Virus record (IMG/VR): IMGVR_UViG_3300044568_003480
Coordinates: 1 to 60,352 of that record
Strand: one strand, 5' to 3'
Length of the DNA stretch: 60,352 bases
Origin: a virus
The position numbers and the translations under genes were made by a program. The stretch's first letter is position 1; the number at the start of each line of letters is the position of its first letter. Of the stretch, positions 30,760-43,400 are shown piece after piece. A model generated the notes under the pieces. It saw only the letters and a program-made list of their open reading frames with translations, did not search any database and was not told where the DNA came from.

Positions 30760-32880
30760 CTATAGGTCTTTGTGTTTAAATTTTATTTTTAAAAAATCAA
30801 CTTTTGGACTAGCAAAAGGATTCTCAAATCTAGTTAAATCTATTCTATATCTTATGCTCGAAGGAGCGGTTGCTTTGTTTGACAAATAAGAAAATCTGGA
30901 CAAACCATTTATAGGAGCAGATGTTATTATTTCTTTTCTTCCAAAAGGATTATCTATAGTAAAGTATAGATTATCATTCATGTTTCTATTCCTAAAATCA
31001 AAACTATTTAAATAGAAAAAGTAATCTGTAAATATAGAACCATAACTAGATAAGTCTGTTCCGTCTGTTAATGTAAAAGAAACGGCCCCAGTATTCGGTT
31101 TATTGTATGTTATCACAAGATCATTTATGCCACTTAAAAAATTCCACTCAACAGCTTCATTTAATTTGCCAGATGGCAAATCTGCTATTCTAACTCCATT
31201 TAAATACACAGCTAAATCAAATGTTGTTATAGATTTTTTAATATTATTAATAACCGTATTTTCTGTTTCGCAAGAAATTTTTGCTTGTATGTAGCCATAG
31301 CTAGGAGAGGTAATCCCAGTCGATATTGTCCCCAGATTTTGCACCAGTGTATTGGTTAATAATTTATTATCTACATTATTAATTTCGCTGACCCAATAGT
31401 TAACGTCTTTATATATTTGTGATTCACTACCTAAATAATAGTAATGTTTAAATGAATTCAGATTACCCAATAGCATTGGCATTATGTGCTCATCGTTTTG
31501 ATCCAACGCTGCTACCCTGTACACTTTTTTATCTTGGTATATTTTAGTGTTAGGATTCAAATCATTTATGTTTTTAGAACTTTCATTTACCGGTATTAAT
31601 TGCAGTTGATCTGATGTTGGTGAAGAAGAAATATATTTAATATTCTTTAAAGATCCATCAAAATTAACTATGTTTTTAAATCCAAGACTTTGTGAACCAG
31701 ATGGAGATATCGGTGTCCAATTGAAATCATATACTGAAGTTGCATTTGGATTGTCTACTGCAACAAAATAGGATATAGCACCTTCTGTCATATACTGTTC
31801 TTGCACATCCAGTGAAACTGAATCTATAACTATTTGATTATTTGTACTAACTGGAAGAGATATAGGCTTTGACACTATCGTGCCATTCTTGGATCTAGTT
31901 ACTGAACCTATAATAAGATCTCTTAAACCCATCCTGTAAACATACGGAGAAGAAGATTCTTTATCTATGTAATCAGGTTCATTTTTAAATAGTGTTAATT
32001 CAACAGAAGAATAATTTTTTGGTTTTATAGAAAAACTAAATACATCATAATCTAAATTAGAATTTTTGGTAAATACTTCTTGAGGAGAACCGTCTGAATA
32101 ATTAACCTTTAATTGAGTTAGAACTGGAGAAGAGGTTAATACATAGCCTTCTATTTTTGATAATATAATATTTCTATTTATAGGTATATTCATAACTATA
32201 GAAACAGGAATTGGTGACTGGGCCCTATGCTCATATAGCCAATAGGTATCATTCAGTCCGTCAAAGACATTATTAAATGTTTCGATATCAATATTGTCTG
32301 ACAGCATCGTTCCATTTTCGTACAAAGAAATTTTTGGCCTTATACCAGAAACATTATCTAAGGCAAACGCAGAATATCTTTCCGAATTTTCAGAACTTAT
32401 CACAGCAGAACCGTTTGAGGTGTCAACATATCCAGTGGTAAGTGGTATGTCTATTTTGTCCGCAGAAGAAAAGTTTTCAGTATAAGAATAAAAATATCCA
32501 TCTGTGTTATTGTTAACGAATAAAAGATTGTCTACTTTTGATTCAAGTAGTTTTCTTTTTGTTTTTAAGTTTTCAATTTTTTTGTTTAGAGTTGTTGCCA
32601 CCGTAAAAAGCTCATCATTATTTTCTAGAATTGCATCGTATAAAACATCAAGATTGAACAAACCATTAATCATCAACTCATTTAAAATATCAACATTAGT
32701 TTTACTAGTTCCGTTAAGAGCAGCATAGTCTATGTCTAAAGGAAACCCTGCTTTATTGACAGAAAAATAATCACTGAACGCATTTAATATTTGCTGTTCT
32801 GTTGGCTTGGCGCCATTAGAGTAGTATAGCTTATATATATTTTCTAGAAATCTTCTTTTCTGTATTGTTGATATGTTCAT
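30760..32880 (-). CDS. tail fibre-like protein A, 706 aa
   Basis: N-terminal helical bundle with coiled coil (TLNKKIENLKTKRKLLESKV, residues ~95-120), then beta domains. 'FDGLNDTYWLYEHRAQSPIP' and later 'KISCETENTVINNIKKS' match the discoidin-like carbohydrate-binding design. It is one of three consecutive long proteins with this plan (32877-34799, 34809-37457). It overlaps the next gene by 4 nt, so expression is coupled. Binding target unknown. Confidence 0.72.
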   Translation of the reverse strand: MNISTIQKRRFLENIYKLYYSNGAKPTEQQILNAFSDYFSVNKAGFPLDIDYAALNGTSKTNVDILNELMINGLFNLDVLYDAILENNDELFTVATTLNKKIENLKTKRKLLESKVDNLLFVNNNTDGYFYSYTENFSSADKIDIPLTTGYVDTSNGSAVISSENSERYSAFALDNVSGIRPKISLYENGTMLSDNIDIETFNNVFDGLNDTYWLYEHRAQSPIPVSIVMNIPINRNIILSKIEGYVLTSSPVLTQLKVNYSDGSPQEVFTKNSNLDYDVFSFSIKPKNYSSVELTLFKNEPDYIDKESSSPYVYRMGLRDLIIGSVTRSKNGTIVSKPISLPVSTNNQIVIDSVSLDVQEQYMTEGAISYFVAVDNPNATSVYDFNWTPISPSGSQSLGFKNIVNFDGSLKNIKYISSSPTSDQLQLIPVNESSKNINDLNPNTKIYQDKKVYRVAALDQNDEHIMPMLLGNLNSFKHYYYLGSESQIYKDVNYWVSEINNVDNKLLTNTLVQNLGTISTGITSPSYGYIQAKISCETENTVINNIKKSITTFDLAVYLNGVRIADLPSGKLNEAVEWNFLSGINDLVITYNKPNTGAVSFTLTDGTDLSSYGSIFTDYFFYLNSFDFRNRNMNDNLYFTIDNPFGRKEIITSAPINGLSRFSYLSNKATAPSSIRYRIDLTRFENPFASPKVDFLKIKFKHKDL

Positions 32881-34799
32881 ACTTGCTTAACCTTTGCTGC
32901 CAATTTGTAGGAATAAACAACTGGCGTAACATTAGACGACCCTTTAACTATTTTAATTTTAACTAAAATATTTTTTACCTGACTTGGAACGGAATATTCA
33001 ATTTTGTTTATTGTTGTTTTTGGATAATTAAGATATTGGACTCCAGGCAGTTTAAAACCCGCAGCGATGTTCTGGTTAAAAGCTAGTATCTCAGGGATAG
33101 ATGCGCTAGATGTTTTACTTACAGTGAAACCATATTGGACTGGTGCTATTTCTATCCATTTTTCTCCATCATCCAAAGATATGTAACTTTGTATGTAGCC
33201 ACCTGAACCTGAAATTTCATTGTAATTACTTTCTACATCTAACATTAATGACTCTATTGGGGTATCAAATAAATAAGGTTTTGAGATTATATCTGCAGAC
33301 AACTCATACTCTTGGTACGCAAGCGTAACGTCTCTAACCCCTATGGACATTCTCTTAGCTGGTAAAATTTCCCTTGCGACCTTTAATGGAATGTTAAAAG
33401 TTTGTTCAGTTAAACCGGTTGAATCAACTTCGTTTGGATTACTAATAGAAACATTCAAATTTTGACTTAAAGTATTATCTTTTTTAAAAATATTAGGGTT
33501 AGTTAATGTTGGTGTCGTTGCAGATTTATTGTAAATAATTTTATTATATAAATCTTTATTAATCATTTCTGGATTAAATCTATTAACTCCATAAAAAGGA
33601 CTATTGTCTGCGTTAGTAGACTCATAGTTTGTTTCCCAATAAGTATGCAGTATTTCTACATCTTGATAGTACGGTTGTTCAAGAACAATTCTGCATTCTT
33701 TTACTCTTCTCTCTGCAAAGAAGAATGTTGCTGAGTTTAAAGAATAATTATTTAAAGATTCTTTAGTAAGATTTTCTAAAGATAAACCTATAAAGAATTC
33801 TTTTTTCAATACATTCTCTGTATTGCCAGCTAAATCTGTTAAATGTATTTCTTTTACTTTGACTATTTTAGATGAATCAAAATACGGAACTATATTTATT
33901 GAATTTGCTTTTTGAGCTGTATTAGACTTAATTGTAAAATCAAATATCAAAGGTTCATTTATGTTATGGTCTGCCCAATTAATTAATGAATTTTGTTCTG
34001 CATTAACTATGCTGGGATCATTAACTATATAACTAAACTCTTCACTGCTTCTGTACACTCCGTCATTTGGTGCAACATTTAAAGCTTCATAAACAAAATA
34101 GGTAGCTGGGTTAGAATCAACTAAGCTATTAACATTAGATGAACTTGGAGAATTAGTAAAACTATACTCATAATTTGTGCCAGAGATATCATTCTGTTTT
34201 CTTACAGCCAGATTATTGTTTCCTATAAAACCATTAGAAGCGTTTACGCTTACTCTATTTGGTGACCATTTGTTTGGTTTATCTTTTATCCTTAGAGCAG
34301 CAAAGCCGTTTGTTATCATCGGGTTTTGGTTTACTTGGACTTTTTGCCAATCAATATAATCTCCATTCTCAAATGAATCACCATTGTAAATCAAATCATT
34401 AGAAGGACTGAGGCTATACATCTGTAAGACTTTTGTTTTTGAAAGTATCCTTTCGGAATATTTCTTTTCATTTTCTATCTCTGAAGTAAATAAATTGAAT
34501 AAACTAACTGCTTTAGCGTTCAAAAAATCGAGCTGCTTAGCGGAAACATTTATATCGTCTCTCATTGAATTTATAAATTTATTCATCTTAGCGGACGAAG
34601 GCGGCTCGCTGTTGCTAAATAGCTCTAGCGAAGTTTGTGGAGAATTAACCTTATCATATATATCTTTTAAGTTTTTATTGAAATCCTCTAAGACATCTTG
34701 TTTGGTTACGTAGTCGCCAGCGGCCTGCTTTTTAAGCATGTTTGCAATGCTTAAGGCGATCTGATCATAGACTAGAGTTATTGGGGAAAGTTGTGTCAT
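32877..34799 (-). CDS. tail fibre-like protein B, 640 aa
   Basis: Same plan as its neighbours: helical start (NAKAVSLFNLFTSEIENEKK), a joint 'VDSNPATYFVYEALNVAPN' and beta domains with 'VYRSSEEFSYIVN' and 'RVKECRIVLEQPYYQDVEI'. It ends in a strand-rich C-terminus (ILVKIKIVKGSSN). No chaperone or enzyme motif is seen. Probably assembles in the same fibre or baseplate shell. Confidence 0.72.
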   Translation of the reverse strand: MTQLSPITLVYDQIALSIANMLKKQAAGDYVTKQDVLEDFNKNLKDIYDKVNSPQTSLELFSNSEPPSSAKMNKFINSMRDDINVSAKQLDFLNAKAVSLFNLFTSEIENEKKYSERILSKTKVLQMYSLSPSNDLIYNGDSFENGDYIDWQKVQVNQNPMITNGFAALRIKDKPNKWSPNRVSVNASNGFIGNNNLAVRKQNDISGTNYEYSFTNSPSSSNVNSLVDSNPATYFVYEALNVAPNDGVYRSSEEFSYIVNDPSIVNAEQNSLINWADHNINEPLIFDFTIKSNTAQKANSINIVPYFDSSKIVKVKEIHLTDLAGNTENVLKKEFFIGLSLENLTKESLNNYSLNSATFFFAERRVKECRIVLEQPYYQDVEILHTYWETNYESTNADNSPFYGVNRFNPEMINKDLYNKIIYNKSATTPTLTNPNIFKKDNTLSQNLNVSISNPNEVDSTGLTEQTFNIPLKVAREILPAKRMSIGVRDVTLAYQEYELSADIISKPYLFDTPIESLMLDVESNYNEISGSGGYIQSYISLDDGEKWIEIAPVQYGFTVSKTSSASIPEILAFNQNIAAGFKLPGVQYLNYPKTTINKIEYSVPSQVKNILVKIKIVKGSSNVTPVVYSYKLAAKVKQV

Positions 34800-34808
34800 A
34801 ATTTTTCT

Positions 34809-37457
34809 TTAATTACTAGAGATTGCTTTAGTCAGCTTATCATAATAGGGGTCATAGTTCTTTGTTTTTGCCTTTAGCATGACTAGATCCACGGCTCCAG
34901 AATAGGTTGTGTCTGGAACATTCTTTCTCATGATTAGTCTAAACCTAATAGTATCGGCTAAGTAGTCATAAAAGACAACTATTTCTCCTGCTACTTCTTT
35001 ATTGAAGATAATATTTTTGCCATTTTGTATAAAGTAATACAAAGAATTAGAGTCTCCGAATTGAGGGAAGTCCTTAGTGCCAGTGTAGTTGGTTAGGTTA
35101 ATTGCAATAGAACCATCCGGCATTTGGATTTTGATAGGAGTATAACCTGCTTGACTGCCCTGGAATATAGTCCCTATTAAAGGGCTGTATATAGCACTGC
35201 TTATATCTTTAGTATTAATATGTGGTATATTTTGTAGCTGTATTCTATTGAGCGCATCCGTCCCACCGAAAGTCTCGTTAGAGTAACCATTGCTAGACGA
35301 TGACTTTAGCGTTTCGTCTAATAGATTCAATCTAAAAAAATCAACGTAATCTACATTGTAAAGTGATAGATCTATTTGGTAGGCGCAGGAATATATTGAA
35401 TTTTTTTCTAATTTAAAAATACTAATAGAATTATTATCAGATATCTTATAGTCAGATGGCTTTAGGAGTACGCCGTTTTTGTACAATACAAATGCGTTAC
35501 CCTTAAATGGGAACCTAGTATTTGCTTGATATGTTTGTTCGTCAAAAAATAAAACTTCTGAATCTATTTTTTCAATTCCAGATTCTACTACAGGTGTCCA
35601 ATCTGCTTCTGAATATATAATGTCTTTATTGGATATAGATAGTTCATAAGAAATTGGATACTTTAGATCTAATTTAGAATCTAGGGTATTAAATTCATTG
35701 TCATTTCTTATTATCTTGGATTTAATTGCCAAAGGGTATCCATTGAAATTTATTTTTTTACTTACAAAACAAGACTTAAGAGCTTGGCTTGGTTGAGTCT
35801 CGCAAAAATCTATACTTTGCAAAGAGAAACTGTACTCGTAGGCATTTGTTATTTCTTGAGTTACCAGTTCTTTTAAGACCCTGCCCTTCCAAGCAAAGCT
35901 ACTCTCTGCTCCAATTTCTCCATTGATTATATTGTTATTAGAATTTTGTGTTGGCAGGAACATAGGCTTAGTAAAGTTAAATATTGAATTTACATTGCTA
36001 TCAGTATTTACAAAAACTGGATTATCAAATATTTCTCCTCTATCGCCAATAGCATTTATAAAAATGCTTCTAAATAAATTAGTTATAAGATTGTTAGGAA
36101 GAACGTGGACTAAATCAGCTGAAAATTTTTCATTAATATAATTATTTTGATAGTTTGAAGACAGCATGTTGTCATTTGTGATTGGATACTTGTATGAATA
36201 ATAATCATTAATTCTATTATAAGAATTTTTTGAAGTTTGCCTGTAACTATTCTTTTTTAAGAATAAATTATACACTAAACTTTGAAGCTTATCTGTATTT
36301 TTATTTTTTATTTCTTTTACAAATTTAGCTGTGTTGTACAAGTTCTTTGAATTTACTTCTGTTGAAGTTGGCAAGTTTTCTGTTCTGGTATATGTTGGCT
36401 GGTTAAGTATCAAGATAACTTTATTAACATTCTTTTTTGTAAATGTAATTTCTGTTGGTCCATCTATTAATCTTGGGGAAGACAAAACTCCGTATTCAGT
36501 TGATGTGTCAGACGGCACGGGTTGGATAGTTACAACGTCATCAAATTCTTCTGAATAATTATTTGTTGAAAATTTACTTTCATCTAGATTAGAAAACAAA
36601 ACTACTTGGAGCAGTTGCAGGCCGTTCCCGTGGCCACCATTTATTACTATAGAGTCCATGATTTGAGGAAACTCAAATTCTATTTCAACGGCTGTTTGAG
36701 CACCGAAGATATTTGTGGTTGGATAGGCAATGTATTTGGAGTAGTTGGATAATTTTGAAGTGATCACTACGGGCGATTTAGCTGTTACGCTCCAAGAATC
36801 CGTGTAAATACTATTTAATACAGAAGAAAAACCAGTGTCAGTAGTCACATAATTTTCATAATTTGATACTATAGAATAGTTTTGAATAAAACCTAAAGAA
36901 TTTTTTGTATAAGTTTTTTCTCCTATTTTAAACAAACCCAATTTAGTATCTATAAATCCATCGCCAGATTCACTGAAAAAAATATTATCTCTATCCGACA
37001 AAGGGAACGTATACCCATCAGCTCTGTAGTCATTCATGAAATTGTCAAACTTCTCTACATAATTAGAGTTAAACAAATCATCTTTACCTGAGATGTATTC
37101 ATAGTTATCTATGTAAGATTCCAACGCTTGAATGTCTTTTTCTATCTTTTCTATTTCTGAAGAAAAAACATCTATTATAGAATTAATAAATAAGTTAACT
37201 ACATTCACAGATGAATAATAAGACTTAGTCCTTAGGTCTGCATCTCTAAATATGTCTATGAAGACCTGTTTATTCATTTCTGAAAGAGCACTGAAGTTAG
37301 CTGGGGAGAAGTTTGCTTCAGCCCTAAACGAATTGAGCCTTGATATGAGTGAAGAAATATCTTGTTTGCTTGATTTTATTTCTTTTATTATAGAACTTAT
37401 AGCTGATTGGGAATTGTTTGATAAAGTATTAATTATCGATGGAAGAAATTTATTCAT
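34809..37457 (-). CDS. tail fibre-like protein C, 882 aa
   Basis: Opens with helices (IINTLSNNSQSAISSIIKEI; 'DVFSSEIEKIEKDIQALESY') and continues in beta-rich domains, among them 'VEIEFEFPQIMDSIVINGGH' and 'VNKVILILNQPTY', typical discoidin-like strands. The length is the largest of the three related proteins. GGAGG precedes the start. It overlaps the 2046-aa gene by 8 nt. Confidence 0.72.
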   Translation of the reverse strand: MNKFLPSIINTLSNNSQSAISSIIKEIKSSKQDISSLISRLNSFRAEANFSPANFSALSEMNKQVFIDIFRDADLRTKSYYSSVNVVNLFINSIIDVFSSEIEKIEKDIQALESYIDNYEYISGKDDLFNSNYVEKFDNFMNDYRADGYTFPLSDRDNIFFSESGDGFIDTKLGLFKIGEKTYTKNSLGFIQNYSIVSNYENYVTTDTGFSSVLNSIYTDSWSVTAKSPVVITSKLSNYSKYIAYPTTNIFGAQTAVEIEFEFPQIMDSIVINGGHGNGLQLLQVVLFSNLDESKFSTNNYSEEFDDVVTIQPVPSDTSTEYGVLSSPRLIDGPTEITFTKKNVNKVILILNQPTYTRTENLPTSTEVNSKNLYNTAKFVKEIKNKNTDKLQSLVYNLFLKKNSYRQTSKNSYNRINDYYSYKYPITNDNMLSSNYQNNYINEKFSADLVHVLPNNLITNLFRSIFINAIGDRGEIFDNPVFVNTDSNVNSIFNFTKPMFLPTQNSNNNIINGEIGAESSFAWKGRVLKELVTQEITNAYEYSFSLQSIDFCETQPSQALKSCFVSKKINFNGYPLAIKSKIIRNDNEFNTLDSKLDLKYPISYELSISNKDIIYSEADWTPVVESGIEKIDSEVLFFDEQTYQANTRFPFKGNAFVLYKNGVLLKPSDYKISDNNSISIFKLEKNSIYSCAYQIDLSLYNVDYVDFFRLNLLDETLKSSSSNGYSNETFGGTDALNRIQLQNIPHINTKDISSAIYSPLIGTIFQGSQAGYTPIKIQMPDGSIAINLTNYTGTKDFPQFGDSNSLYYFIQNGKNIIFNKEVAGEIVVFYDYLADTIRFRLIMRKNVPDTTYSGAVDLVMLKAKTKNYDPYYDKLTKAISSN

Positions 37458-40400
37458 AAGTCTTTGTCCTCCAAGCTACACCGTCTAAGTTTTGGATTTC
37501 GAACCCAACACCAGCAGTAATGTTCCTATTAACTATATCATATATTTCTTCTATAGATTTAAAATTATCCTTAACCGCATCGGGAATTTTTATTATCACA
37601 TAACCACCCTTAGGATACGTTCTAGGATTCATAGAATAGATATCCCAATAAGAGTTAACCCCGTTGATTTGGTTCAATTCAGAATAAGAAGTGACATCCG
37701 AAACAACACCGCCACCCTTAATTCTAACATCGTTTATATTAACATTAGGATTCTTATCAGAATTTGTTATATAAACAACACCTATTGGCAAAGCTATTGG
37801 GTTATATCTGTGAGAGAGTTTATTAAACATATTCTTATCAAAAGTAAAATGCACTGGATAAGAGTTTGCGTATTCAGTTATTGCAATTTTTTTGTTAATA
37901 GACGGAAGATTAATCGGCCCTTCATAAGAAGTATGGACTGGATTACTTAACACATCTATTTTTGTTGGCATAAGATATATATAGAGCGGTTTATTTTCAT
38001 CTATTTTATCATAATTTAAGAAAGGATTTAGAGGTACTTCTTCTCCTTCAACCTGATAAATCCAAACTGTATTGTCGACTATGGTGTAGTCAATCTTAAT
38101 TAAATCAGATGAAGAAACTATATCTGATTTAAATTCTATAATACCACTATTTGAATCGATATCTTTAATCTCGCTATACGGAAGCTCAAGCCAAGTAGAA
38201 GATTGATCAGCTCTCACGTAAACAGTTATAGCTGGAATAATCGCCGGCAGCTTAGATTCCACCTTATCTTCTATCGGCATTGTGTACATTAGAAGCGGTG
38301 TTCTACGAAGTTGTATTTTCTTTGAAGAAATTACTAGCGGTATTTCATTTTTTATATCTTTATTTTTATGACCAAAAATTCTTGAAAAATTGTTAGCAAG
38401 TATAGAAGCAGAAGTATCATATGTGCAGCTGAGAACTTGCCCAACATATTTTGCTTTCCAATCAGAAAACGCATAATTTCTTGACAAGAATATATTTTTG
38501 TTAAATGATCCAGCGGTTACCCTCAATGGCCATGGCTCTTTTCTGGTTATCGGGTCCGACATCTCTGTAACTTTTATCGCACTAGAGTTACGATACTTGA
38601 CGGAGTAAACAGGGGTAATCATCTTTGGACTCAAAGATATAGGCTTATAGGTATTTGTATTTTGCGCACCTATATAATCTATAGATTGATTTAAATTCCC
38701 ATCTGCGTCAAATGCCATTGTCGCAACGTAAATATTGTTTACCCCTCTTGAAATAATATCGTTATAAGAAACTAGCTTGCCTATGAATTCTTTTTCTTTT
38801 CTATCATAGAACCCATAAACCAAACCATCATTTTCATATGTATTATTATTAATTGATACGTAACCATACTTAATATCAAATGTGAAAGATGGATCATATT
38901 GGGCGGTACTTATTATGTCAGCGCCAACATCCTCAGGAGAAGGCACCCCGACCGGCTTGCCAGAAGAATCACACAAAAGAATTAAACCATCATTAACAGT
39001 GATTGAATTAACTTTTTCTATGAATTCTCCATCTGTATTAATTAAAGAATATGTATCTATTATATTTTCTGCAGATATGTATGTGTTTGGGTTTGAATAA
39101 TACGTAGCAGATGTTTTTATTTTAAATCCACTAGACTTAGGTTGACTAGGTGTTAAATTATTTGGTACATTTCCATAATAAGAAACTGCGCAAACAGATG
39201 AAGGTGTAACCAATTGACCATTAACTTTTGACGTTACTGAAATTAATTCAACCGACGACCCATAATCTATAGAAACAGCGACTGGGTTTGCAAAGTTTAT
39301 TGTTATCCCATTGTTTTGTATTGTGTCTATTGTATTTGGATCACTCGTAACTTGCTCATTCAGCAGGGAATTGAGCGAAGTGTCTACTATCGGGGTCTGT
39401 GATGACAATGTTCTTGAGTACGACTTTCCTAAATAATTGTAGGAAAAACTATCGAGCAATACGTTTTTGCCGCTTAAATATCCGACAGTGTAATCAACGC
39501 TGTATTCTGATAGCGAAGAAAGATTATCAAAGTTTTCAGTTAAATAACCCGTTGCATTAATATATACATCTGTTGTTTGTATTAAATCTTTATAAACTAT
39601 ATTTCTTTCGACCTCATCTAGGTCTAGGTTAATTGGGTTAATTTCCTGATTTTCATCAGGCGTTGGGTTAAAGAAAGAAACGATATCTTCCGTCCAATTT
39701 TGACTCGCATTACTCCAAACATAAAACTTATTAGTCAAAGTTGTGTATATTAAGTGCCCGTCAAGTGAACTAACTAGCTTGTTGCCAGACCAAGATAAAT
39801 TAACATCTTGGATTCCGTCTTGATCTAATATCCAATAGTTTGCAAGTTCTTCTATTTCTGGTTTATCTATACTTGGGAAAGCTTGGTGAACTTTATTGTA
39901 ATCAAAAGCGATGTCTTCTATTGCATCTTTTGGTGGCTCTGATGTGTCTTTGGTTTTTAGATCTGCGGTTATTCCAACAATCCCAAATCCTTCTGCCAAA
40001 CTACCCCAAGGTCCGCCTAGTTGCTTGCCATTAGTTTGTAGCCTAACAAACATATTCTTGCACGTTGCTGTAGAAACGCCAGCCAAGTCTATCTCCAGGT
40101 TATTTCCGGCTAGGGTGACTCCGTTTGTTGCTTTGTGCACAGCATACGCTTTAAAAATTGTGTTAGCAGCAAATCTTTTTTGCCCACCTTGGATCGGATC
40201 TTCTGGTGAATAACCGTAGCCCACCAACTTAACCTTATTCCATGGCGCGCCTTCTAGCTTAATTCTTATCTTATTAACCTTTTGATAATTTTCTGGGTTT
40301 GGAATAGAAAAGAAAATAAAGTCTTCTATAGTTGAAGGAGAGTTGGAGACATTTCCTGTAAAAGAAATTCTTCTATATGATCCACCAGAATTAATTTGTG

Positions 40401-43400
40401 AAGCTTCAATCTGTTTAAAAACTGATTCAACAAATCTACTTACATCATGCTCTGCTGCGAGGCTAACTAACCTGCTGTAATATATTGGTTCATACCTACT
40501 CCAAAATTTTACGACATATGCCATCAATGATTTGGTTTCACTGTCAACAACCCCATCAGGAGGATATAACAATGGCACCCTAGGGACTGCACCAGCTCCT
40601 AGGTTACCTAACTTAACTTTTGTTTGGAATTCTCTAACTGCTGCTGACAAGCCAGTAGTATATGTTGTGTTATTTTCTGGTTGTTCTTTTACTTTTGTTT
40701 TTGCATTAACTATTGTTTTGTTTATATTATACAAACCAGCTACTTGCATAACGCATTTAATATATTTAACATACGGGTGCTTAGCGCCAACTCTCCAGGT
40801 CGCGATGGGGTAGCCAGCAGTAGCTGCTTCTATGTCCCATGTGTATTCAAAGCTCTTAAAGTTCTGTGCACTCAGTTCAGATATAAGTGGCAATTTTCCG
40901 GACACATCAAGCTGTCTACCAGATATTATATTAGAACAAGGAACATCTGTAACGTTTTGCCCCTCAATTATTATGGGGTCTGCATCTGGTGCTGGATGTG
41001 TTATAAACCTATTTGTTCCTGCGTAGTTCCTAGTTACAGTGCCGACGACCTTTACTGACCTTAGTGCCCCTTGTGCTTTATAAGTTAAATTGAGTTTTGT
41101 TTTTACTGTTCCAGAAAAGCTTGATGCTCTTTCTGTAGTTGATATCCTTGAGTACTTTACTCCAAATCTAAATGGGTATGACTTAAAATATGAGGAAGGG
41201 CTTATCGAACTGTTTAGTTGTTTGTTCCCTCCAACTTTTATTTCACCCATTTCTTTTATTTCATAAGGACCATATCCTTCTGGGACATATAATTTGTTGG
41301 ATATCTTTTCTGTAAATGCAAAAATCTTTTGATCTTTATTTAATAATTTATATAGAAAATATGAAGTAGGAAAATTTTCTAAAGTGCTGGACAATACTTT
41401 TGATTGAGCTAATTCGCTAGAACTAAACGAAGGAGATGAAATGATTATATCAGGATTTGTTATTTCAATATAAAAATCTGTGTTATTTGATACAACACTT
41501 GGACTGATTAGTTGTGAAGATAACGAGCCTGGCAATGACTCGGAAACTTTTTTTAAATAGTATTTTTTTATTGAATCATCATTAGATATAAGGTCTCTTG
41601 CATATTGTACTGTTGATGAATTGTTAGAAATGTTTGTAAAATACTTTGTTTTTTCATCGTCCATTAGAGCTGACTGATCCATCACCCATGATGATTCCCA
41701 CGGACCAACAAAATTATATAAAGAAGGTCTTAAGTCTATTTTTCTTGTAGCTTGGCTTTTGGAATAAAGTGCATACATTAAAGAGTTATACAGAAGCTTA
41801 AATGGTCCCTCTACAAATCCTGGCATTGCGTTGTAGTCTAACTGTTCATAGGCAGAAGCTGATGCGTTTATGTTCAGAGTGCTTGGCTGATCATTCAGGT
41901 GGAATACACTATTGCAGTATTCTAAAAATGGGAATGAACAAAAAACTATATTACCTTGAGAAAGTTTATCTCCACTTGAAGCAAAGGTGAAGGTCGCGCC
42001 AACTGGTCTTTTTGCACCTGCCGTTGGGCCAACATTCAAAAAAACTTTACTTTGATCAACGGAAACTATACCTCTATATGTGCCCTTTTTAACCCCAAAT
42101 ATTCCATAGTTTTGATTATTAAAAATTGTTGAATCAATATTCCATCCACCATTTTTATTTTCATCTAAAATATTTGATTCAAGATACTCATAGTATGAGT
42201 CTACGACTTGCGCTTGAAAACCTGCAACTTGTATGTCGTTAAACACAAATGCTTTATTTCCTGGGTACGAAGAAGCATCTACGAGTAGGGTCCCATTTTT
42301 TAATGTTACGTATTCAGTTATAAGAGCTGTTGCCTTTTGTGTCAAGGCACTGGTTGGACTAAATGAAAGTATGTCAAAGTCAGCCAAGCTATCGACGTTC
42401 TGTACGTCAACCATCCAATATCTTGCCTCTGATTTATCTGGCTTTCCACCTTCTATTGATTGAATCCAAACTTTATTTTCTATTTCTGGATTTTCAAAAA
42501 TATAATTTGACGCGTTAAAGGCTGACTTTTGTAATCTATAAAAAACATATGGCTTTATATTTTCAAGTGCAGTTGTATCAGCAGAGTCATACAGCACGCC
42601 GACATTGACTGTTCTTTGTTTTATTTGACCTGAGTCTTCAGCGTTTTTTGAGTTGTCCATGATGTCATAGTTGACTGGTTGGTTTACTCTTGCTACCAAT
42701 CTCCAGTTGAACACTTCATAATTTCTATTGTCGAATAAAGCTTTTCTAGGAGCAAAAACTTGATAGCTGTTATAGTCTAAGTTGTGAGAAAATATTTCAG
42801 AATATTTTTTATTAAACTTTTTTATAGAATAAATCTTTTTGCTATGCTTCGATATAACGGAAGCTTCTTCTGCAACTTCAGAATAGTATGAGACTGCATT
42901 AATTGTTTCAACATACCTTAATGTTTGAGATACAACTTCTCCATTATCATCTAAAACAATTTTATCGTAAACCAATTTTAAATTTACTGGGTCAGAAGAA
43001 TCTAAGCCAACAAAGATTCTATATGGTACTTCTGTTCCATCAAAATTTGACTCAGTCAGATAAGGGTCTAAGAGTATTTTATACTTTCTTCTTCCAGTAT
43101 TTTTGTCTACATATTCTTGGTTTTGTGAATCTAGAACTTTAATATTTATATTCTTATAATAAGAAATATCATGGTAATCATCTAAATCATTAATCGCATA
43201 ACCAGATGGTGCTGAAATAAAATATCTGCTAATGTAATAGTGGTGCAGGAAATCATTTTCATTTATTGAATCAGAATATATTCTTTCTGTAGTAAAATCT
43301 TTAGACAGAAAAGTGTCGCTGATAGTTAAATCAGAAGTATGGAAATCTGTATTCCCATCTTTATCCTGCAGAATTCCTAACTCATTGGCGAAAAATATTT

